In this document: positions 44,470-54,259 of the stretch, one piece after another | Layout: every line of letters begins with the position of its first letter | Numbering within the stretch: position 1 is the stretch's first letter | Assembly: GCF_038019025.1 (NCBI RefSeq) | Contig: NZ_CP150496.1 | Coordinates: forward strand, 27,501-91,500 | Length of the DNA stretch: 64,000 bases | From: Polaribacter marinaquae | GTDB taxonomy: Bacteria; Bacteroidota; Bacteroidia; Flavobacteriales; Flavobacteriaceae | Direction of reading: 5' to 3' | Notes under the pieces: model-generated | Databases searched by the model: none | Told to the model about the DNA's origin: nothing | Seen by the model: the letters and a program-made list of their open reading frames with translations, nothing else | Program-made: the position numbers and the translations under genes

Positions 44470-46356
44470 TTATTTTCTTTTTTGTTGTGCTTGCTGTTCT
44501 TGCGCTTGTTTCATAGCTTCGTCTATTCTTTGTCTAAACTTGCTTTTTTTCTTTTCTGGACGCTTTTTATTTTCTTCTATTTTAGCATGAATTTTTTCTT
44601 CATCAATTACAAAGTTTTTAATTACTAACATGATTGCAATTGTTAAAAGGTTTGATATAAAGTAATACAAACTTAAACTACTTGCATAATTGTTAAAGAA
44701 AAATAGCATCATAATAGGAGAGAAGTAAATCATATACTTCATCATCTTACTCATATCTGGCATCCCTTCTTGAGTAGGAGCTTGCATATTTGCTTGCTGA
44801 CTTTGATTCATTTTCATGTAAAAGAAAATTGCAACAGATGCCAATATTGGAAATAAACTTACGTGATCGCCATAAAAAGGAATACTAAAAGGTAATTTGA
44901 AAACAGTATCATAAGAAGATAAATCGTTTGCCCATAAAAAGCTTTCTTGTCTTAAAGATAAGTTTGTTGGGAAAAATTTAAATAAAGCGAAAAATACTGG
45001 CATTTGTAAAAGTGCAGGTATACAACCAGACATCATGCTCACTCCGGCTTTTCTTTGAATTGCCATGGTTTCTTGTTGACGCTTCATTGCGTTTTCTTTA
45101 CCAGGATATTTCTCGTTTAGTGCAGTTAATTCTGGTCTAATTACCTTCATTTTTGCACTTGATAAATAAGATTTGTAAACCAAAGGAGACATTATAATTC
45201 TAACAACAATTGTCATTAAAATAATAATTAATCCGTAGTTAGATAAAAATCCTTTTAAGAAATTGAATACAGGATAAAATATTGTTCTGTTTAAAAAACC
45301 GAAGATTCCCCAACCTAAATCAGAAATTTGATCTAAATCTGTATCAGCATACTTATCGCTACTTAATAAATTATAATCACTTGGTCCGTAGAACCATTTC
45401 ATATTATAATTTAGTTCTCCGTTAGATAATTCTAAAGGTGTTTTTAATTCGAATTTTTTAGTAAATACAGTATCAATTTCTTCATTTAAAACTAAATCGG
45501 TAGAAGTAATTGTAGCGTTATTAAATGGCTTTTCTGATAATAAGTTAGAGGTGAAAAAGTGTTGTTTGTAAGCAACCCAATCTACATCGTTTAAAATTTC
45601 TGATTTACCAGCACTAATGTCATCAACTTCATCTTCTGCCTTGTAGTAGAAGTTGGTATACATTGTATTTTCTGTCTTGATACTTTTTTCATTTCTAAAT
45701 CCTTTTAAAGACCAATCTAAATTTATTGGATTAGAAGAATTTATAACATTACCCAATCCTTGAGATCTAACAGAAAAATTAACCATATAATTATCTGGTT
45801 CCATTTCATATCTATACTCTAAAAATTTTGTTTCAGAAACTTTTAGTTTCATAGAAACAATTTGATTCTCTCCGTTTTTGGTAACATTTGGTTCAAAAAA
45901 TAAATCTTTAGTATTTAAAATTCTATTGTCTGTAGTACCAAAATTAATATTGAATGATGCATTTTTTTCTTTGATTAAATATAAAGGCAAAGAATCGTAG
46001 GTTTTGTAATTCTTAACTAAAGCTTCTTTAATTTGACCACCTTTATTATCAATAGTTAATTTAACAACCTCATTTTCTAATATAGAAACTCCAGAAGTAG
46101 CATTCATTGCGCTTTGTGCAAACGCACCCAATTCATTTTTTAAAGCTATTTGCTTTAAAGAATCATTTTGATAAGCAGTTTCTTTAACTAAAGTGTTATT
46201 AGTGTTAGAAGATTCTGTTGAATTAACTACACTTGTTTGTGTAGAATTATCAGTTTCTTCAATTGCTGGTTTTTGTGTGCTCATCCACCAGAAAACGATA
46301 CCACCCAATAAGATTAATCCAATAAAAGAATTTAAGTCGAATTTTTTTTGTTCCAT
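44470..46356 (-). CDS. yidC: Membrane protein insertase YidC
   Basis: 628 residues. N-terminal signal anchor (LNSFIGLILLGGIVFWWMST), a large periplasmic beta domain (about 60-350), then the conserved C-terminal Oxa1/YidC core (about 370-590) with GLIIILMTIVVRIIMSPLVYKSYLSSAKMKVIRPEL, the cytosolic hairpin, SMMSGCIPALLQMPVFFALFKFFPTNLSLR and SLYYFISNLLTI. The C-terminal tail is basic and glutamine-rich. Inserts inner-membrane proteins alone or with SecYEG. Lies downstream of pyrG on the same strand, with a terminator and its own promoter-like box between. Confidence 0.96.
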   Translation of the reverse strand: MEQKKFDLNSFIGLILLGGIVFWWMSTQKPAIEETDNSTQTSVVNSTESSNTNNTLVKETAYQNDSLKQIALKNELGAFAQSAMNATSGVSILENEVVKLTIDNKGGQIKEALVKNYKTYDSLPLYLIKEKNASFNINFGTTDNRILNTKDLFFEPNVTKNGENQIVSMKLKVSETKFLEYRYEMEPDNYMVNFSVRSQGLGNVINSSNPINLDWSLKGFRNEKSIKTENTMYTNFYYKAEDEVDDISAGKSEILNDVDWVAYKQHFFTSNLLSEKPFNNATITSTDLVLNEEIDTVFTKKFELKTPLELSNGELNYNMKWFYGPSDYNLLSSDKYADTDLDQISDLGWGIFGFLNRTIFYPVFNFLKGFLSNYGLIIILMTIVVRIIMSPLVYKSYLSSAKMKVIRPELTALNEKYPGKENAMKRQQETMAIQRKAGVSMMSGCIPALLQMPVFFALFKFFPTNLSLRQESFLWANDLSSYDTVFKLPFSIPFYGDHVSLFPILASVAIFFYMKMNQSQQANMQAPTQEGMPDMSKMMKYMIYFSPIMMLFFFNNYASSLSLYYFISNLLTIAIMLVIKNFVIDEEKIHAKIEENKKRPEKKKSKFRQRIDEAMKQAQEQQAQQKRK

Positions 46357-46415
46357 TATGTTATTTTAAATGTCAATTTGTCATTTCTACTTTACTTAAA
46401 AAAAGTAAAAGCCGA

Positions 46416-46423
46416 CAAATGTA
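46416..46423 (-). promoter_or_regulatory. Putative -7 box of yidC
   Basis: TACATTTG on the minus strand, 59 nt before ATG 46356. The leader has a short TTTACTT/AAGTAAA hairpin. Confidence 0.45.
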
Positions 46424-46527
46424 GCAAAACTGAATATAATTTAATAGATTTTACTACTGTTATTGTTACTATATTAAATAGTTCAAATAGTGTTCCTAAA
46501 ATTAGGTTGTCATTTTATATATAAAAG

Positions 46528-46570
46528 AATGGTTTTCTAAATTGTAATAATTACTTTTTAGAAAACCATT
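46528..46570 (-). terminator. Terminator of pyrG
   Basis: 14-bp stem AATGGTTTTCTAAA / TTTAGAAAACCATT with a 15-nt loop, immediately after the pyrG stop (46574), followed on the minus strand by CTTTTATAT. Confidence 0.75.
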
Positions 46571-46573
46571 TTA

Positions 46574-48187
46574 TTATTTTTTAGATTGTTTTAAAGAAGC
46601 CTTTATAAAATCTACAAACAAAGGATGTGGCTTTAAAACGGTACTTTTATATTCTGGATGATATTGTACACCAACAAACCAATCGTGCGTTGGTATTTCT
46701 ACAACTTCTACTAAACCGGTTTTTGGATTTATACCTGTTGCTTTCATTCCGGCAGCTTCAATTTGTTCTAAATAATCATTATTAAATTCGAATCTGTGTC
46801 TGTGGCGTTCGCTAATTAATTCTGATTTATAAGCTTTAAATATTTTAGAATCTTTTTTAAGTTCACAATCCCAAGCACCTAAACGCATTGTACCACCTTT
46901 TTCGGTAACATCTTTCTGGCTTTCCATTAAGTTGATAACTGGATGTTTTGTGCTTTTGTTCATTTCTGTAGAACTTGCATTATCTAAGCCTAAGATATTT
47001 CTAGAGTATTCGATAACTGCCATTTGCATACCTAAACAAATTCCGAAGAAAGGAATATTATTTTCTCTAGCATATTTTACAGCTCTAATTTTTCCTTCGA
47101 TACCTCGATCACCAAAACCTGGTGCAACTAAAATACCATTAACACCTTGTAATTTTTTTTCAGCATTTTTAGGAGTTAAGCTTTCTGAATGTACCCACCG
47201 AACTTTTACTTTTGTTTCATTAGAAGAACCAGCATGAATAAATGCTTCTGTAATCGATTTATAAGAATCGTGTAATTCTACATATTTACCAATTAAAGCA
47301 ATTTCTACTTCGTGTTGCGGGTTTTTATGCTTCTGTACAAATTCATTCCAAGTTTTTAATGCAGGTTCTTTTTTAGAAGTAAGTTTTAATTTATTTAAAA
47401 CTACCGTATCTAAACCTTGTTCTAGCATTAAATTTGGTACATCATAAATTGTTTCTGCATCTATAGATTGTATAACATCTTCCTTTTTAACATTACAAAA
47501 TAAAGCAAGTTTACGTTTTATGTCATCAGAAATATCATGTTCTGTTCTACAAACTAAAATATCTGGACTTACACCACTTTGCATTAACATTTTTACAGAG
47601 TGTTGTGTAGGTTTTGTTTTTAATTCTCCGGCTGCAGCTAAATAAGGCACTAATGTTAAATGTATAACAATGGCATTTTCTTCGCCTTTTTCCCATAACA
47701 TTTGGCGCACAGATTCTACATAAGGTAAAGATTCTATATCACCAACAGTTCCTCCAATTTCTGTAATTACAATATCAAAATCGCCTGTTTCACCTAAAAG
47801 CTGAATTCTACGTTTTATTTCATCAGTAATATGAGGAATTACTTGTACCGTTTTTCCTAGAAATTCTCCTTTACGTTCTTTATTAATTACAGATTGATAA
47901 ATTCTACCTGTAGTTACATTATTAGCTTGAGAAGTTGGTATGTTTAAATAACGTTCGTAATGCCCAAGATCTAAGTCTGTTTCTGCACCATCATCTGTAA
48001 CATAACATTCGCCATGTTCATAAGGGTTTAAAGTTCCTGGATCTATATTAATGTATGGATCTAATTTTTGAATGGTTACAGAAAAGCCTCTTTCTTGTAA
48101 TAATTTTGCTAAAGATGCTGCTATAATTCCTTTTCCAAGGGATGAAGTTACGCCTCCTGTTACAAAAACGTATTTAGTGTTACTCAT
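46574..48187 (-). CDS. pyrG: CTP synthase
   Basis: 537 residues from ATG 48187. The longer frame to 48235 begins in the -33 promoter box and is rejected. N-terminal synthetase domain: [17 protein letters not shown] and [17 protein letters not shown]...[17 protein letters not shown]-terminal class I glutamine amidotransferase: GICLGMQ with the nucleophile Cys, and the His/Glu pair in YHPEY. Makes CTP from UTP, ATP and glutamine. Normal length. The adjacent, oppositely transcribed carB also belongs to pyrimidine synthesis. Confidence 0.98.
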   Translation of the reverse strand: MSNTKYVFVTGGVTSSLGKGIIAASLAKLLQERGFSVTIQKLDPYINIDPGTLNPYEHGECYVTDDGAETDLDLGHYERYLNIPTSQANNVTTGRIYQSVINKERKGEFLGKTVQVIPHITDEIKRRIQLLGETGDFDIVITEIGGTVGDIESLPYVESVRQMLWEKGEENAIVIHLTLVPYLAAAGELKTKPTQHSVKMLMQSGVSPDILVCRTEHDISDDIKRKLALFCNVKKEDVIQSIDAETIYDVPNLMLEQGLDTVVLNKLKLTSKKEPALKTWNEFVQKHKNPQHEVEIALIGKYVELHDSYKSITEAFIHAGSSNETKVKVRWVHSESLTPKNAEKKLQGVNGILVAPGFGDRGIEGKIRAVKYARENNIPFFGICLGMQMAVIEYSRNILGLDNASSTEMNKSTKHPVINLMESQKDVTEKGGTMRLGAWDCELKKDSKIFKAYKSELISERHRHRFEFNNDYLEQIEAAGMKATGINPKTGLVEVVEIPTHDWFVGVQYHPEYKSTVLKPHPLFVDFIKASLKQSKK

Positions 48188-48205
48188 GGTGTTGTTAGGT
48201 TTAGG

Positions 48206-48236
48206 CAAAAGTACTAACTCTAAAAATTCTGTCAAA
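48206..48236 (-). promoter_or_regulatory. Two-box promoter of pyrG
   Basis: On the minus strand TTTG (48233-48236), 19-nt spacer, TACTTTTG (48206-48213), 18 nt before ATG 48187. Full TTTG-N19-TAnnTTTG match; it fixes the pyrG start. Confidence 0.8.
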
Positions 48237-48313
48237 TAAAAAAGGTAAAAACATTTATAAATTTTATATTTTTGAACCGTGAAAAAATATTTTTAATTTT
48301 TTTACAATTTGTG

Positions 48314-48344
48314 TTTGTCAAAAATAAAAACAGTTGTATATTTG
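48314..48344 (+). promoter_or_regulatory. Two-box promoter of rpmH
   Basis: TTTG (48314-48317), 19-nt spacer, TATATTTG (48337-48344), 73 nt before the rpmH ATG. Full consensus match. Confidence 0.8.
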
Positions 48345-48417
48345 CCCACGCTTTAAAAGAGGTAAAAATCTTTAAGCAACAGTAAAGTAATCAAGAAGAT
48401 ATTTAAAAATACATATA

Positions 48418-48579
48418 ATGCCGAAAAGAACTTACCAGCCATCGAAAAGAAAGAGAAGAAACAAACACGGTTTCAGAGAAAGAATGGCTTCTGCTAATGG
48501 AAGAAAAGTTTTAGCTAGAAGAAGAGCTAAAGGAAGAAAGAAAATTTCTGTATCTTCAGAATTCAGACCAAAAAGATAA
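48418..48579 (+). CDS. rpmH: 50S ribosomal protein L34
   Basis: 53 residues, found by direct translation: [19 protein letters not shown], then [21 protein letters not shown] and [13 protein letters not shown]. Highly basic and full length for L34 with the short C-terminal extension seen in Bacteroidota. Structural protein of the large subunit. It has a consensus promoter and its own terminator. In many bacteria rpmH leads rnpA and yidC; here yidC is two genes away on the opposite strand and rnpA is absent from the window. Confidence 0.97.
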   Translation: MPKRTYQPSKRKRRNKHGFRERMASANGRKVLARRRAKGRKKISVSSEFRPKR

Positions 48580-48607
48580 TATAATGATTAACAAATGTTA
48601 ATGATTT

Positions 48608-48642
48608 AAAGGTGTTGCTATTTTTTAGTAACACCTTTTTTT
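48608..48642 (+). terminator. Terminator of rpmH
   Basis: AAAGGTGTTGCTA / TAGTAACACCTTT stem with one G-T pair, 6-nt loop, T7 tail. Confidence 0.92.
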
Positions 48643-48699
48643 ATATCTAATCATTAACTATTTTTACAAAAATAAACAACAACACAACAAATTTTTACC

Positions 48700-51555
48700 A
48701 TGCCAAAAAGAAAAGACCTAAATTCTATTTTAATTATTGGATCTGGACCAATTGTAATTGGTCAAGCATGTGAATTCGATTATTCTGGTTCACAATCTTT
48801 AAGATCTTTAAGAGAAGATGGTATAGAAACAATTTTAATTAATTCTAACCCAGCAACAATCATGACAGATCCTTCTATGGCAGATCATGTGTACTTGTTG
48901 CCTCTTACTACTAAATCTATTATTCAAATTTTAAAAGAGCATCCTCAAATTGATGCTGTTTTGCCAACAATGGGTGGACAAACTGCATTAAATTTATGTA
49001 TTGAGGCAGATGATAAAGGAATTTGGAAAGATTTTGATGTAAAATTAATTGGTGTAGATATTGATGCCATTAATGTAACAGAAGATAGAGAGCAGTTTAG
49101 AGAGTTAATGATAAAAATTGGTGTGCCAATGGCACCTCAAGCAACTGCAACTTCTTTCTTAAAAGGAAAAGAAATTGCACAAGAATTTGGTTTTCCATTA
49201 GTAATTCGTTCTTCTTATACGTTAGGTGGAGCAGGAGCTTCTATCGTTTATGATCCAGAAGATTTTGACGAATTATTAAGTAGAGGTTTAGAAGCATCAC
49301 CAATACATGAGGTGATGATTGATAAAGCAATGATGGGATGGAAAGAATATGAATTAGAATTATTACGTGATAAAAATGATAATGTTGTAATTATATGTTC
49401 TATAGAAAATATGGATCCTATGGGAATTCATACAGGAGATTCTATTACGGTTGCACCAGCAATGACACTTTCTGACAAAACGTATCAGAAAATGCGTGAT
49501 ATGGCAATTCATATGATGCGCTCTATTGGAGATTTTGAGGGTGGTTGTAATGTACAATTCGCAGTTTCACCAGATGAAAAAGAAGATATAATTGCCATTG
49601 AAATTAACCCAAGGGTTTCTAGATCCTCTGCATTAGCATCTAAGGCAACTGGTTATCCTATTGCAAAAGTAGCTACAAAATTAGCAATCGGTTATTCTTT
49701 AGATGAATTAGAAAACGGAATTACAAAATCTACATCAGCTTTATTTGAGCCTACATTAGATTATGTAATTGTAAAAATACCTCGTTGGAATTTTGATAAA
49801 TTCGAAGGTTCTGATAGAACTTTAGGTTTACAAATGAAAGCTGTAGGTGAAGTGATGGGAATCGGACGTTCTTTTCAAGAAGCATTGCACAAAGCAACTC
49901 AATCTTTAGAAATAAAGAGAAACGGTTTAGGTGCAGACGGAAAAGGATACACAGATTATAATCAAATTATAGACAAATTAACCAATGCAAGTTGGGACCG
50001 TGTATTTGCAATTTATGATGCAATTGCAATGGGAATTCCGCTAAGTAAAATTTATGATATCACAAAAATAGACATGTGGTATTTAAAACAATATGAAGAA
50101 TTATTTCACTTAGAAAAAGAAATTTCTACCTATTCTATAGACACTATAGAGAGAGATTTATTGTTAGAAGCTAAACAAAAAGGTTACGGTGATAGACAAA
50201 TAGCTCACATGCTAAAATGTTTAGAAAGTGAAGTTTATACGAAGAGAGAAGAATTAAAAGTACAACGTGTATTTAAATTGGTAGATACTTGTGCGGCAGA
50301 GTTTAAAGCAAAAACTCCTTATTATTACTCAACTTTCGAAAATGAAATTGAAACCGCAGAAGGAGAAATAACAATAGCTAATGAAAGTATTGTTTCTGAT
50401 AAAAAGAAAATTATTGTTTTAGGTTCTGGACCAAATAGAATTGGACAAGGTATTGAGTTTGATTATTGCTGTGTTCATGGTGTTTTAGCGGCTGCAGAAT
50501 GTGGTTACGAAACGATTATGATCAACTGTAATCCAGAAACAGTATCTACAGATTTTGATACTGCAGATAAATTATATTTTGAGCCTGTTTTTTGGGAGCA
50601 TATTTATGACATTATTCGTCATGAAAAACCAGAAGGTGTAATTGTACAATTAGGAGGACAAACTGCATTAAAATTAGCAGAAAAGTTAACAAGCTATGGT
50701 ATTAAAATTATAGGAACTTCTTTCGAAGCATTAGACATTGCAGAAGATAGAGGTAGATTTTCATCAATGTTAAAAGATAATAACATTCCTTATCCAGAAT
50801 TTGGTATCGCAGAAACTGCAGATGAGGCTTTAGAGTTAGCAGATCAGTTAGATTTCCCTATTCTTGTAAGACCTTCTTATGTATTAGGAGGGCAAGGGAT
50901 GAAAATTGTAATTAATAAAGAAGAATTAATTAAGCATGTAGTAGATTTATTAGGTAGAATGCCAAATAATAAATTATTATTAGATCATTATTTAGATGGT
51001 GCAATAGAAGCAGAGGCAGATGCAATTTGCGATGCAGATGGTAACGTTTATATAATTGGGATTATGGAGCATATTGAGCCTTGTGGAATTCACTCAGGAG
51101 ATTCTAATGCAACTTTACCAGCCTTTAATTTAGGTGAGTTTGTTATGCAACAAATTAAAGATCATACACATACTATTGCAAGAGAATTAAAAACCGTAGG
51201 TTTAATAAATATTCAGTTTGCAATTAAAGATGATGTTGTTTACATTATCGAAGCGAACCCTAGAGCATCTAGAACAGTTCCGTTTATTGCAAAAGCATAC
51301 AAAGAACCTTATGTAAATTATGCTGCAAAAGTTATGCTTGGTCATAATAAAGTAACTGATTTTGATTTTAACCCTCAATTAGAAGGTTTTGCAATTAAAC
51401 AACCCGTATTTTCATTCAATAAGTTCCCGAATGTTAATAAGAAATTAGGTCCAGAAATGAAATCTACAGGAGAAAGTATTCTATTTATAGATAGTTTAAA
51501 AGATGATGATTTTTATAATTTATATTCAAGAAGAAAAATGTATTTAAGTAAATAA
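48700..51555 (+). CDS. carB: Carbamoyl-phosphate synthase large subunit, without the allosteric domain
   Basis: 951 residues: two homologous halves, each with a preATP-grasp and ATP-grasp domain (first half MPKRKDLNSILIIGSGPIVIGQACEFDYSG; second half KKKIIVLGSGPNRIGQGIEFDYCC at about residue 565), linked by the oligomerisation domain (about 400-555). E. coli CarB has about 1073 residues; the final MGS-like domain that binds UMP, IMP and ornithine is missing, and the protein ends YSRRKMYLSK right after the second ATP-grasp. carA is not adjacent. Makes carbamoyl phosphate for pyrimidines and arginine. Confidence 0.96.
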   Translation: MPKRKDLNSILIIGSGPIVIGQACEFDYSGSQSLRSLREDGIETILINSNPATIMTDPSMADHVYLLPLTTKSIIQILKEHPQIDAVLPTMGGQTALNLCIEADDKGIWKDFDVKLIGVDIDAINVTEDREQFRELMIKIGVPMAPQATATSFLKGKEIAQEFGFPLVIRSSYTLGGAGASIVYDPEDFDELLSRGLEASPIHEVMIDKAMMGWKEYELELLRDKNDNVVIICSIENMDPMGIHTGDSITVAPAMTLSDKTYQKMRDMAIHMMRSIGDFEGGCNVQFAVSPDEKEDIIAIEINPRVSRSSALASKATGYPIAKVATKLAIGYSLDELENGITKSTSALFEPTLDYVIVKIPRWNFDKFEGSDRTLGLQMKAVGEVMGIGRSFQEALHKATQSLEIKRNGLGADGKGYTDYNQIIDKLTNASWDRVFAIYDAIAMGIPLSKIYDITKIDMWYLKQYEELFHLEKEISTYSIDTIERDLLLEAKQKGYGDRQIAHMLKCLESEVYTKREELKVQRVFKLVDTCAAEFKAKTPYYYSTFENEIETAEGEITIANESIVSDKKKIIVLGSGPNRIGQGIEFDYCCVHGVLAAAECGYETIMINCNPETVSTDFDTADKLYFEPVFWEHIYDIIRHEKPEGVIVQLGGQTALKLAEKLTSYGIKIIGTSFEALDIAEDRGRFSSMLKDNNIPYPEFGIAETADEALELADQLDFPILVRPSYVLGGQGMKIVINKEELIKHVVDLLGRMPNNKLLLDHYLDGAIEAEADAICDADGNVYIIGIMEHIEPCGIHSGDSNATLPAFNLGEFVMQQIKDHTHTIARELKTVGLINIQFAIKDDVVYIIEANPRASRTVPFIAKAYKEPYVNYAAKVMLGHNKVTDFDFNPQLEGFAIKQPVFSFNKFPNVNKKLGPEMKSTGESILFIDSLKDDDFYNLYSRRKMYLSK

Positions 51556-51573
51556 TAATTTTTTACTTCAACT

Positions 51574-51612
51574 AAAACATCCAATTCTAAATGTAGAGTT
51601 GGATGTTTTTTT
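51574..51612 (+). terminator. Terminator of carB
   Basis: Stem AAAACATCCAATTCTA / TAGAGTTGGATGTTTT (one T-G wobble) with a T8 tail, 18 nt after the stop. Confidence 0.9.
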
Positions 51613-51689
51613 TATGTATAAATTATTTTTGTTTAATTTATTTAACAAAAGATTAAACATTTTTAAGCCTATTTACTATTTTGTTTTCA

Positions 51690-51697
51690 TAATTTTG
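51690..51697 (+). promoter_or_regulatory. Putative -7 box of the fasciclin lipoprotein gene
   Basis: TAATTTTG 28 nt before the ATG at 51726. Confidence 0.45.
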
Positions 51698-51725
51698 ACG
51701 ACAATTAAAAACCAAAACACAAATT

Positions 51726-52307
51726 ATGAAGACAAAAAATTTATTATTAGCATTATCAATTGTAGGATTTTTATCTGCTACATCATGTAAATCAGCTAAA
51801 ACAGAAGAAGTAAATAATGTAAAAAAAGAAGTAGTTGCAAAGGTTGAAGAAAAGGTGCAAACACCAAATATTGTTGAAGTTGCTGTAGGAAATGAAAATT
51901 TCTCTACTTTAGTAGCAGCAGTAAAAGCAGCAGATTTAGTAAGTACTTTAAGTTTAGATGGCCCTTTTACTGTATTTGCACCTACAAACGATGCTTTTGC
52001 AAAATTACCAGAAGGAACGATAGCAAATTTATTGAAAACAGAAAATAAGGCAACTTTAACTAGTATTTTGACTTACCATGTTGTTTCTGGTAAATTTGAT
52101 GCAGCAGCTGTTGTTGCCGCAATAAAAGCTAATAACGGTGCTTTTGAAGTAACTACTGTTCAAGGTGGTAAGTTGGTTGCATCTTTAGATGGTGAAAGTG
52201 TAATTTTAAAAGATGAAAAAGGAAACACGTCTAAAGTAATAATGGCAGATGTTGCAGCTTCTAACGGTGTAATACATGCTATTGATAGCGTTGTAATGCC
52301 TAAGTAA
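51726..52307 (+). CDS. Fasciclin (FAS1) domain lipoprotein
   Basis: 193 residues. Lipoprotein signal with lipobox SATSC (Cys21), a lysine/glutamate-rich spacer (about 22-50) and one FAS1 domain (about 57-192) with FSTLVAAVKAADLVSTL, the FTVFAPTNDAFAKLP signature (H1 motif) and the terminal NGVIHAIDSVVMPK. FAS1 domains mediate adhesion or small-molecule binding in extracellular proteins; the specific role is unknown. Probably anchored in the outer membrane. Flanked by its own promoter-like box and a terminator. Confidence 0.93.
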   Translation: MKTKNLLLALSIVGFLSATSCKSAKTEEVNNVKKEVVAKVEEKVQTPNIVEVAVGNENFSTLVAAVKAADLVSTLSLDGPFTVFAPTNDAFAKLPEGTIANLLKTENKATLTSILTYHVVSGKFDAAAVVAAIKANNGAFEVTTVQGGKLVASLDGESVILKDEKGNTSKVIMADVAASNGVIHAIDSVVMPK

Positions 52308-52323
52308 TTACAAAGCATAGAAT

Positions 52324-52355
52324 AAAAAAGCTCTCAAATTTTGAGAGCTTTTTTT
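52324..52355. terminator. Bidirectional terminator between fasciclin gene and mazG
   Basis: AAAAAAGCTCTCAA / TTGAGAGCTTTTTT around ATT; it overlaps the mazG stop by 2 nt. Confidence 0.88.
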
Positions 52356-53133
52356 ATTTAAAATATGTTTTTGATTTCTCCCAATAAATATCCATTTCGG
52401 TTAAAGACATTTCAGAAAGATCTTTACCAGCGTCTTTGGCAGCTTTTTCTAGAAACTGAAAACGATTGATAAATTTTTTATTAGTTTTCTCTAAAGCATT
52501 TTCAGGGTTAACATCAATAAAACGAGCGTAATTTATCATAGAAAATAAGACGTCACCAAATTCTTTTTCGGTATTTTCTTTGTTTCCTGCTTTAATCTCT
52601 TCGTTTAATTCTTCAAGTTCTTCTTGTACTTTTTCCCAAACTTGTTCGGGTTGTTCCCAATCGAAACCAACGCCCGCTACTTTTTCTTGAATTCTACTTG
52701 CTTTTACAACTGCAGGTAAACTTTTAGGAACACCTTCTAAAACAGATGTATTGCCTTCTTTTAGCTTTAATTTTTCCCAATTTCTTTTTACATCTTCTTC
52801 ATTATCAACTTTTACATCGCCGTAAATATGAGGATGTCTATTTATTAATTTGTCAGAAATTGTATTGGCTACATCAGCAATATCAAAAGAATTCTTTTCG
52901 CTACCTATTTTAGCATAAAAGACGATATGCAAAAGCACATCGCCTAATTCTTTTTTTATTTCTTGTAGATCGTTGTCTAAAATAGCATCTGCTAATTCAT
53001 ATGTTTCTTCTATGGTAAGATGCCTTAAACTTTCTAATGTTTGTTTTTTATCCCACGGACACTTCTCTCGAAGATCATCCATAATATCTAACAAACGATT
53101 AAATGCGGCTAGTTGCTCTTTTCTAGAATTCAT
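52354..53133 (-). CDS. mazG: Nucleoside triphosphate pyrophosphohydrolase MazG
   Basis: 259 residues with two MazG domains. The N-terminal one has CPWDKKQTLESLRHLTIEETYEL and ELGDVLLHIVFYAKI; the C-terminal one has VQEELEELNEEIKAGNKENTEKEFGDVLFSMINYAR (E-x-x-E and E-F-G-D metal-binding sets). Hydrolyses non-canonical or excess NTPs to NMP and pyrophosphate, in the cytosol. First of four consecutive minus-strand genes with DUF5606, def and ruvX upstream of it, but gaps of 29-140 nt make a single operon uncertain. Confidence 0.95.
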   Translation of the reverse strand: MNSRKEQLAAFNRLLDIMDDLREKCPWDKKQTLESLRHLTIEETYELADAILDNDLQEIKKELGDVLLHIVFYAKIGSEKNSFDIADVANTISDKLINRHPHIYGDVKVDNEEDVKRNWEKLKLKEGNTSVLEGVPKSLPAVVKASRIQEKVAGVGFDWEQPEQVWEKVQEELEELNEEIKAGNKENTEKEFGDVLFSMINYARFIDVNPENALEKTNKKFINRFQFLEKAAKDAGKDLSEMSLTEMDIYWEKSKTYFK

Positions 53134-53191
53134 ATAAATTAATTTGTAAAAATTTAGAGTTACAAATAAACAGTAACAATAAATTTAAAAA

Positions 53192-53608
53192 TTATTCTGC
53201 GCTTTCTTCAGAAGTTTCTTCTATTTTAGAAAAATCCATACCAGCTTTAACCAAAAGGTTAAACCATTGAATTACTTTTTTAATGTTAGAAGTATACACT
53301 CTTTCTGCATCATAATCTGGTAAAACTTCAGCAAAAAATGCTTCTAGTTTTTTACCACTTTCTTTGTGAGAAATAGCTTCTTTACCTTCTGTTTTCTCGA
53401 ACATCGCCTTAAAAACCTGTAGTAAAGGAATGTCTTCTTCGTAAGTATAAATTGCAATGTTTTCTAACAAACTAACATTTTGAGTCGCATTAATAGCGAT
53501 ACGTTTGTTGTCTGTTAAAGAAGCAACAATAATTGCATTTTTAGATTGAGAAACTACTTGGTATAAACCTGCTTTACCTGTTACGGCTATAATTTTATTA
53601 AATTCCAT
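53192..53608 (-). CDS. DUF5606 family protein
   Basis: 138 residues, cytosolic. EFNKIIAVTGKAGLYQVVSQ and the SKNAIIVASLTDNKRIAIN strand region form a small beta-barrel-like N-terminal domain, followed by helices (IPLLQVFKAMFEKTEG, KLEAFFAEVLPDYDAERVY, KKVIQWFNLLVKAGM) and an acidic tail EETSEESAE. It belongs to a conserved Bacteroidota family usually found beside def and mazG; no function is known. It lies 29 nt downstream of def. Confidence 0.85.
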   Translation of the reverse strand: MEFNKIIAVTGKAGLYQVVSQSKNAIIVASLTDNKRIAINATQNVSLLENIAIYTYEEDIPLLQVFKAMFEKTEGKEAISHKESGKKLEAFFAEVLPDYDAERVYTSNIKKVIQWFNLLVKAGMDFSKIEETSEESAE

Positions 53609-53637
53609 GTTATATATTTTGTGTCTTTATATTAAGA

Positions 53638-54228
53638 CTATTTACCTTTTTTTTGATTTGGAAAACGCATTCTATAATCTGCTCTAATTTTTCCTTTAGA
53701 AATGTTTTCTAATTTCTTTTTGATGATTCTTTTCTTTAATGAAGAAAGTTTATCTGTAAACAATATACCTTCTATATGATCATATTCGTGTTGAAAAACT
53801 CTTGCTGCTAAACCATCTAAAGATTCTGTATGCTTTTCGAAATTTTCGTCTAAATATTCAATAGTAATATTAGGTTTTCTAATAACATCTTCTCTAACAT
53901 CAGGTATACTTAAACAACCTTCATTAAAAACCCATTCTTCACCTTCTTCTTCGATAATTTTTGCGTTGATAAAAACTTTATTAAAATCTTTTAATGCAGC
54001 TCTATCTTTGTCTGATAATTCTTCATCTTCTGCAAAAGGAGATGCATCAATAACAAATAAACGTATTGCTTTGCCAATTTGAGGAGCTGCTATACCAACA
54101 CCAGAAGCATTGTACATAGTTTCTTTCATATTGGTAATTAGTTTTTCTAAGTCAGGATAATCTTTAGTTATCTCTGTAGCAACTTTTCTTAAAACCGGAT
54201 CTCCGTACGCAACAATTGGTAATATCAT
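53638..54228 (-). CDS. def: Peptide deformylase
   Basis: 196 residues. Motif 1 GVGIAAPQ (43-50), motif 2 EGCLS (103-107, metal-ligand Cys105) and motif 3 QHEYDH (146-151, two His ligands and the catalytic Glu). An acidic insertion (about 62-85) lies between motifs 1 and 2, as in other Bacteroidota deformylases. Removes N-formyl groups from nascent proteins, downstream of Fmt action. A promoter-like box lies upstream. Confidence 0.97.
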   Translation of the reverse strand: MILPIVAYGDPVLRKVATEITKDYPDLEKLITNMKETMYNASGVGIAAPQIGKAIRLFVIDASPFAEDEELSDKDRAALKDFNKVFINAKIIEEEGEEWVFNEGCLSIPDVREDVIRKPNITIEYLDENFEKHTESLDGLAARVFQHEYDHIEGILFTDKLSSLKKRIIKKKLENISKGKIRADYRMRFPNQKKGK

Positions 54229-54251
54229 TTATTTTTATTTAAAAACGTTTG

Positions 54252-54259
54252 CAAAAATA
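54252..54259 (-). promoter_or_regulatory. Putative -7 box of def
   Basis: TATTTTTG on the minus strand, 23 nt before ATG 54228. Confidence 0.45.

Noticed and set aside
48240..48417. Replication origin near rpmH
   Set aside because: No DnaA-box-like sequences were seen and dnaA, rnpA and gyrB are absent.
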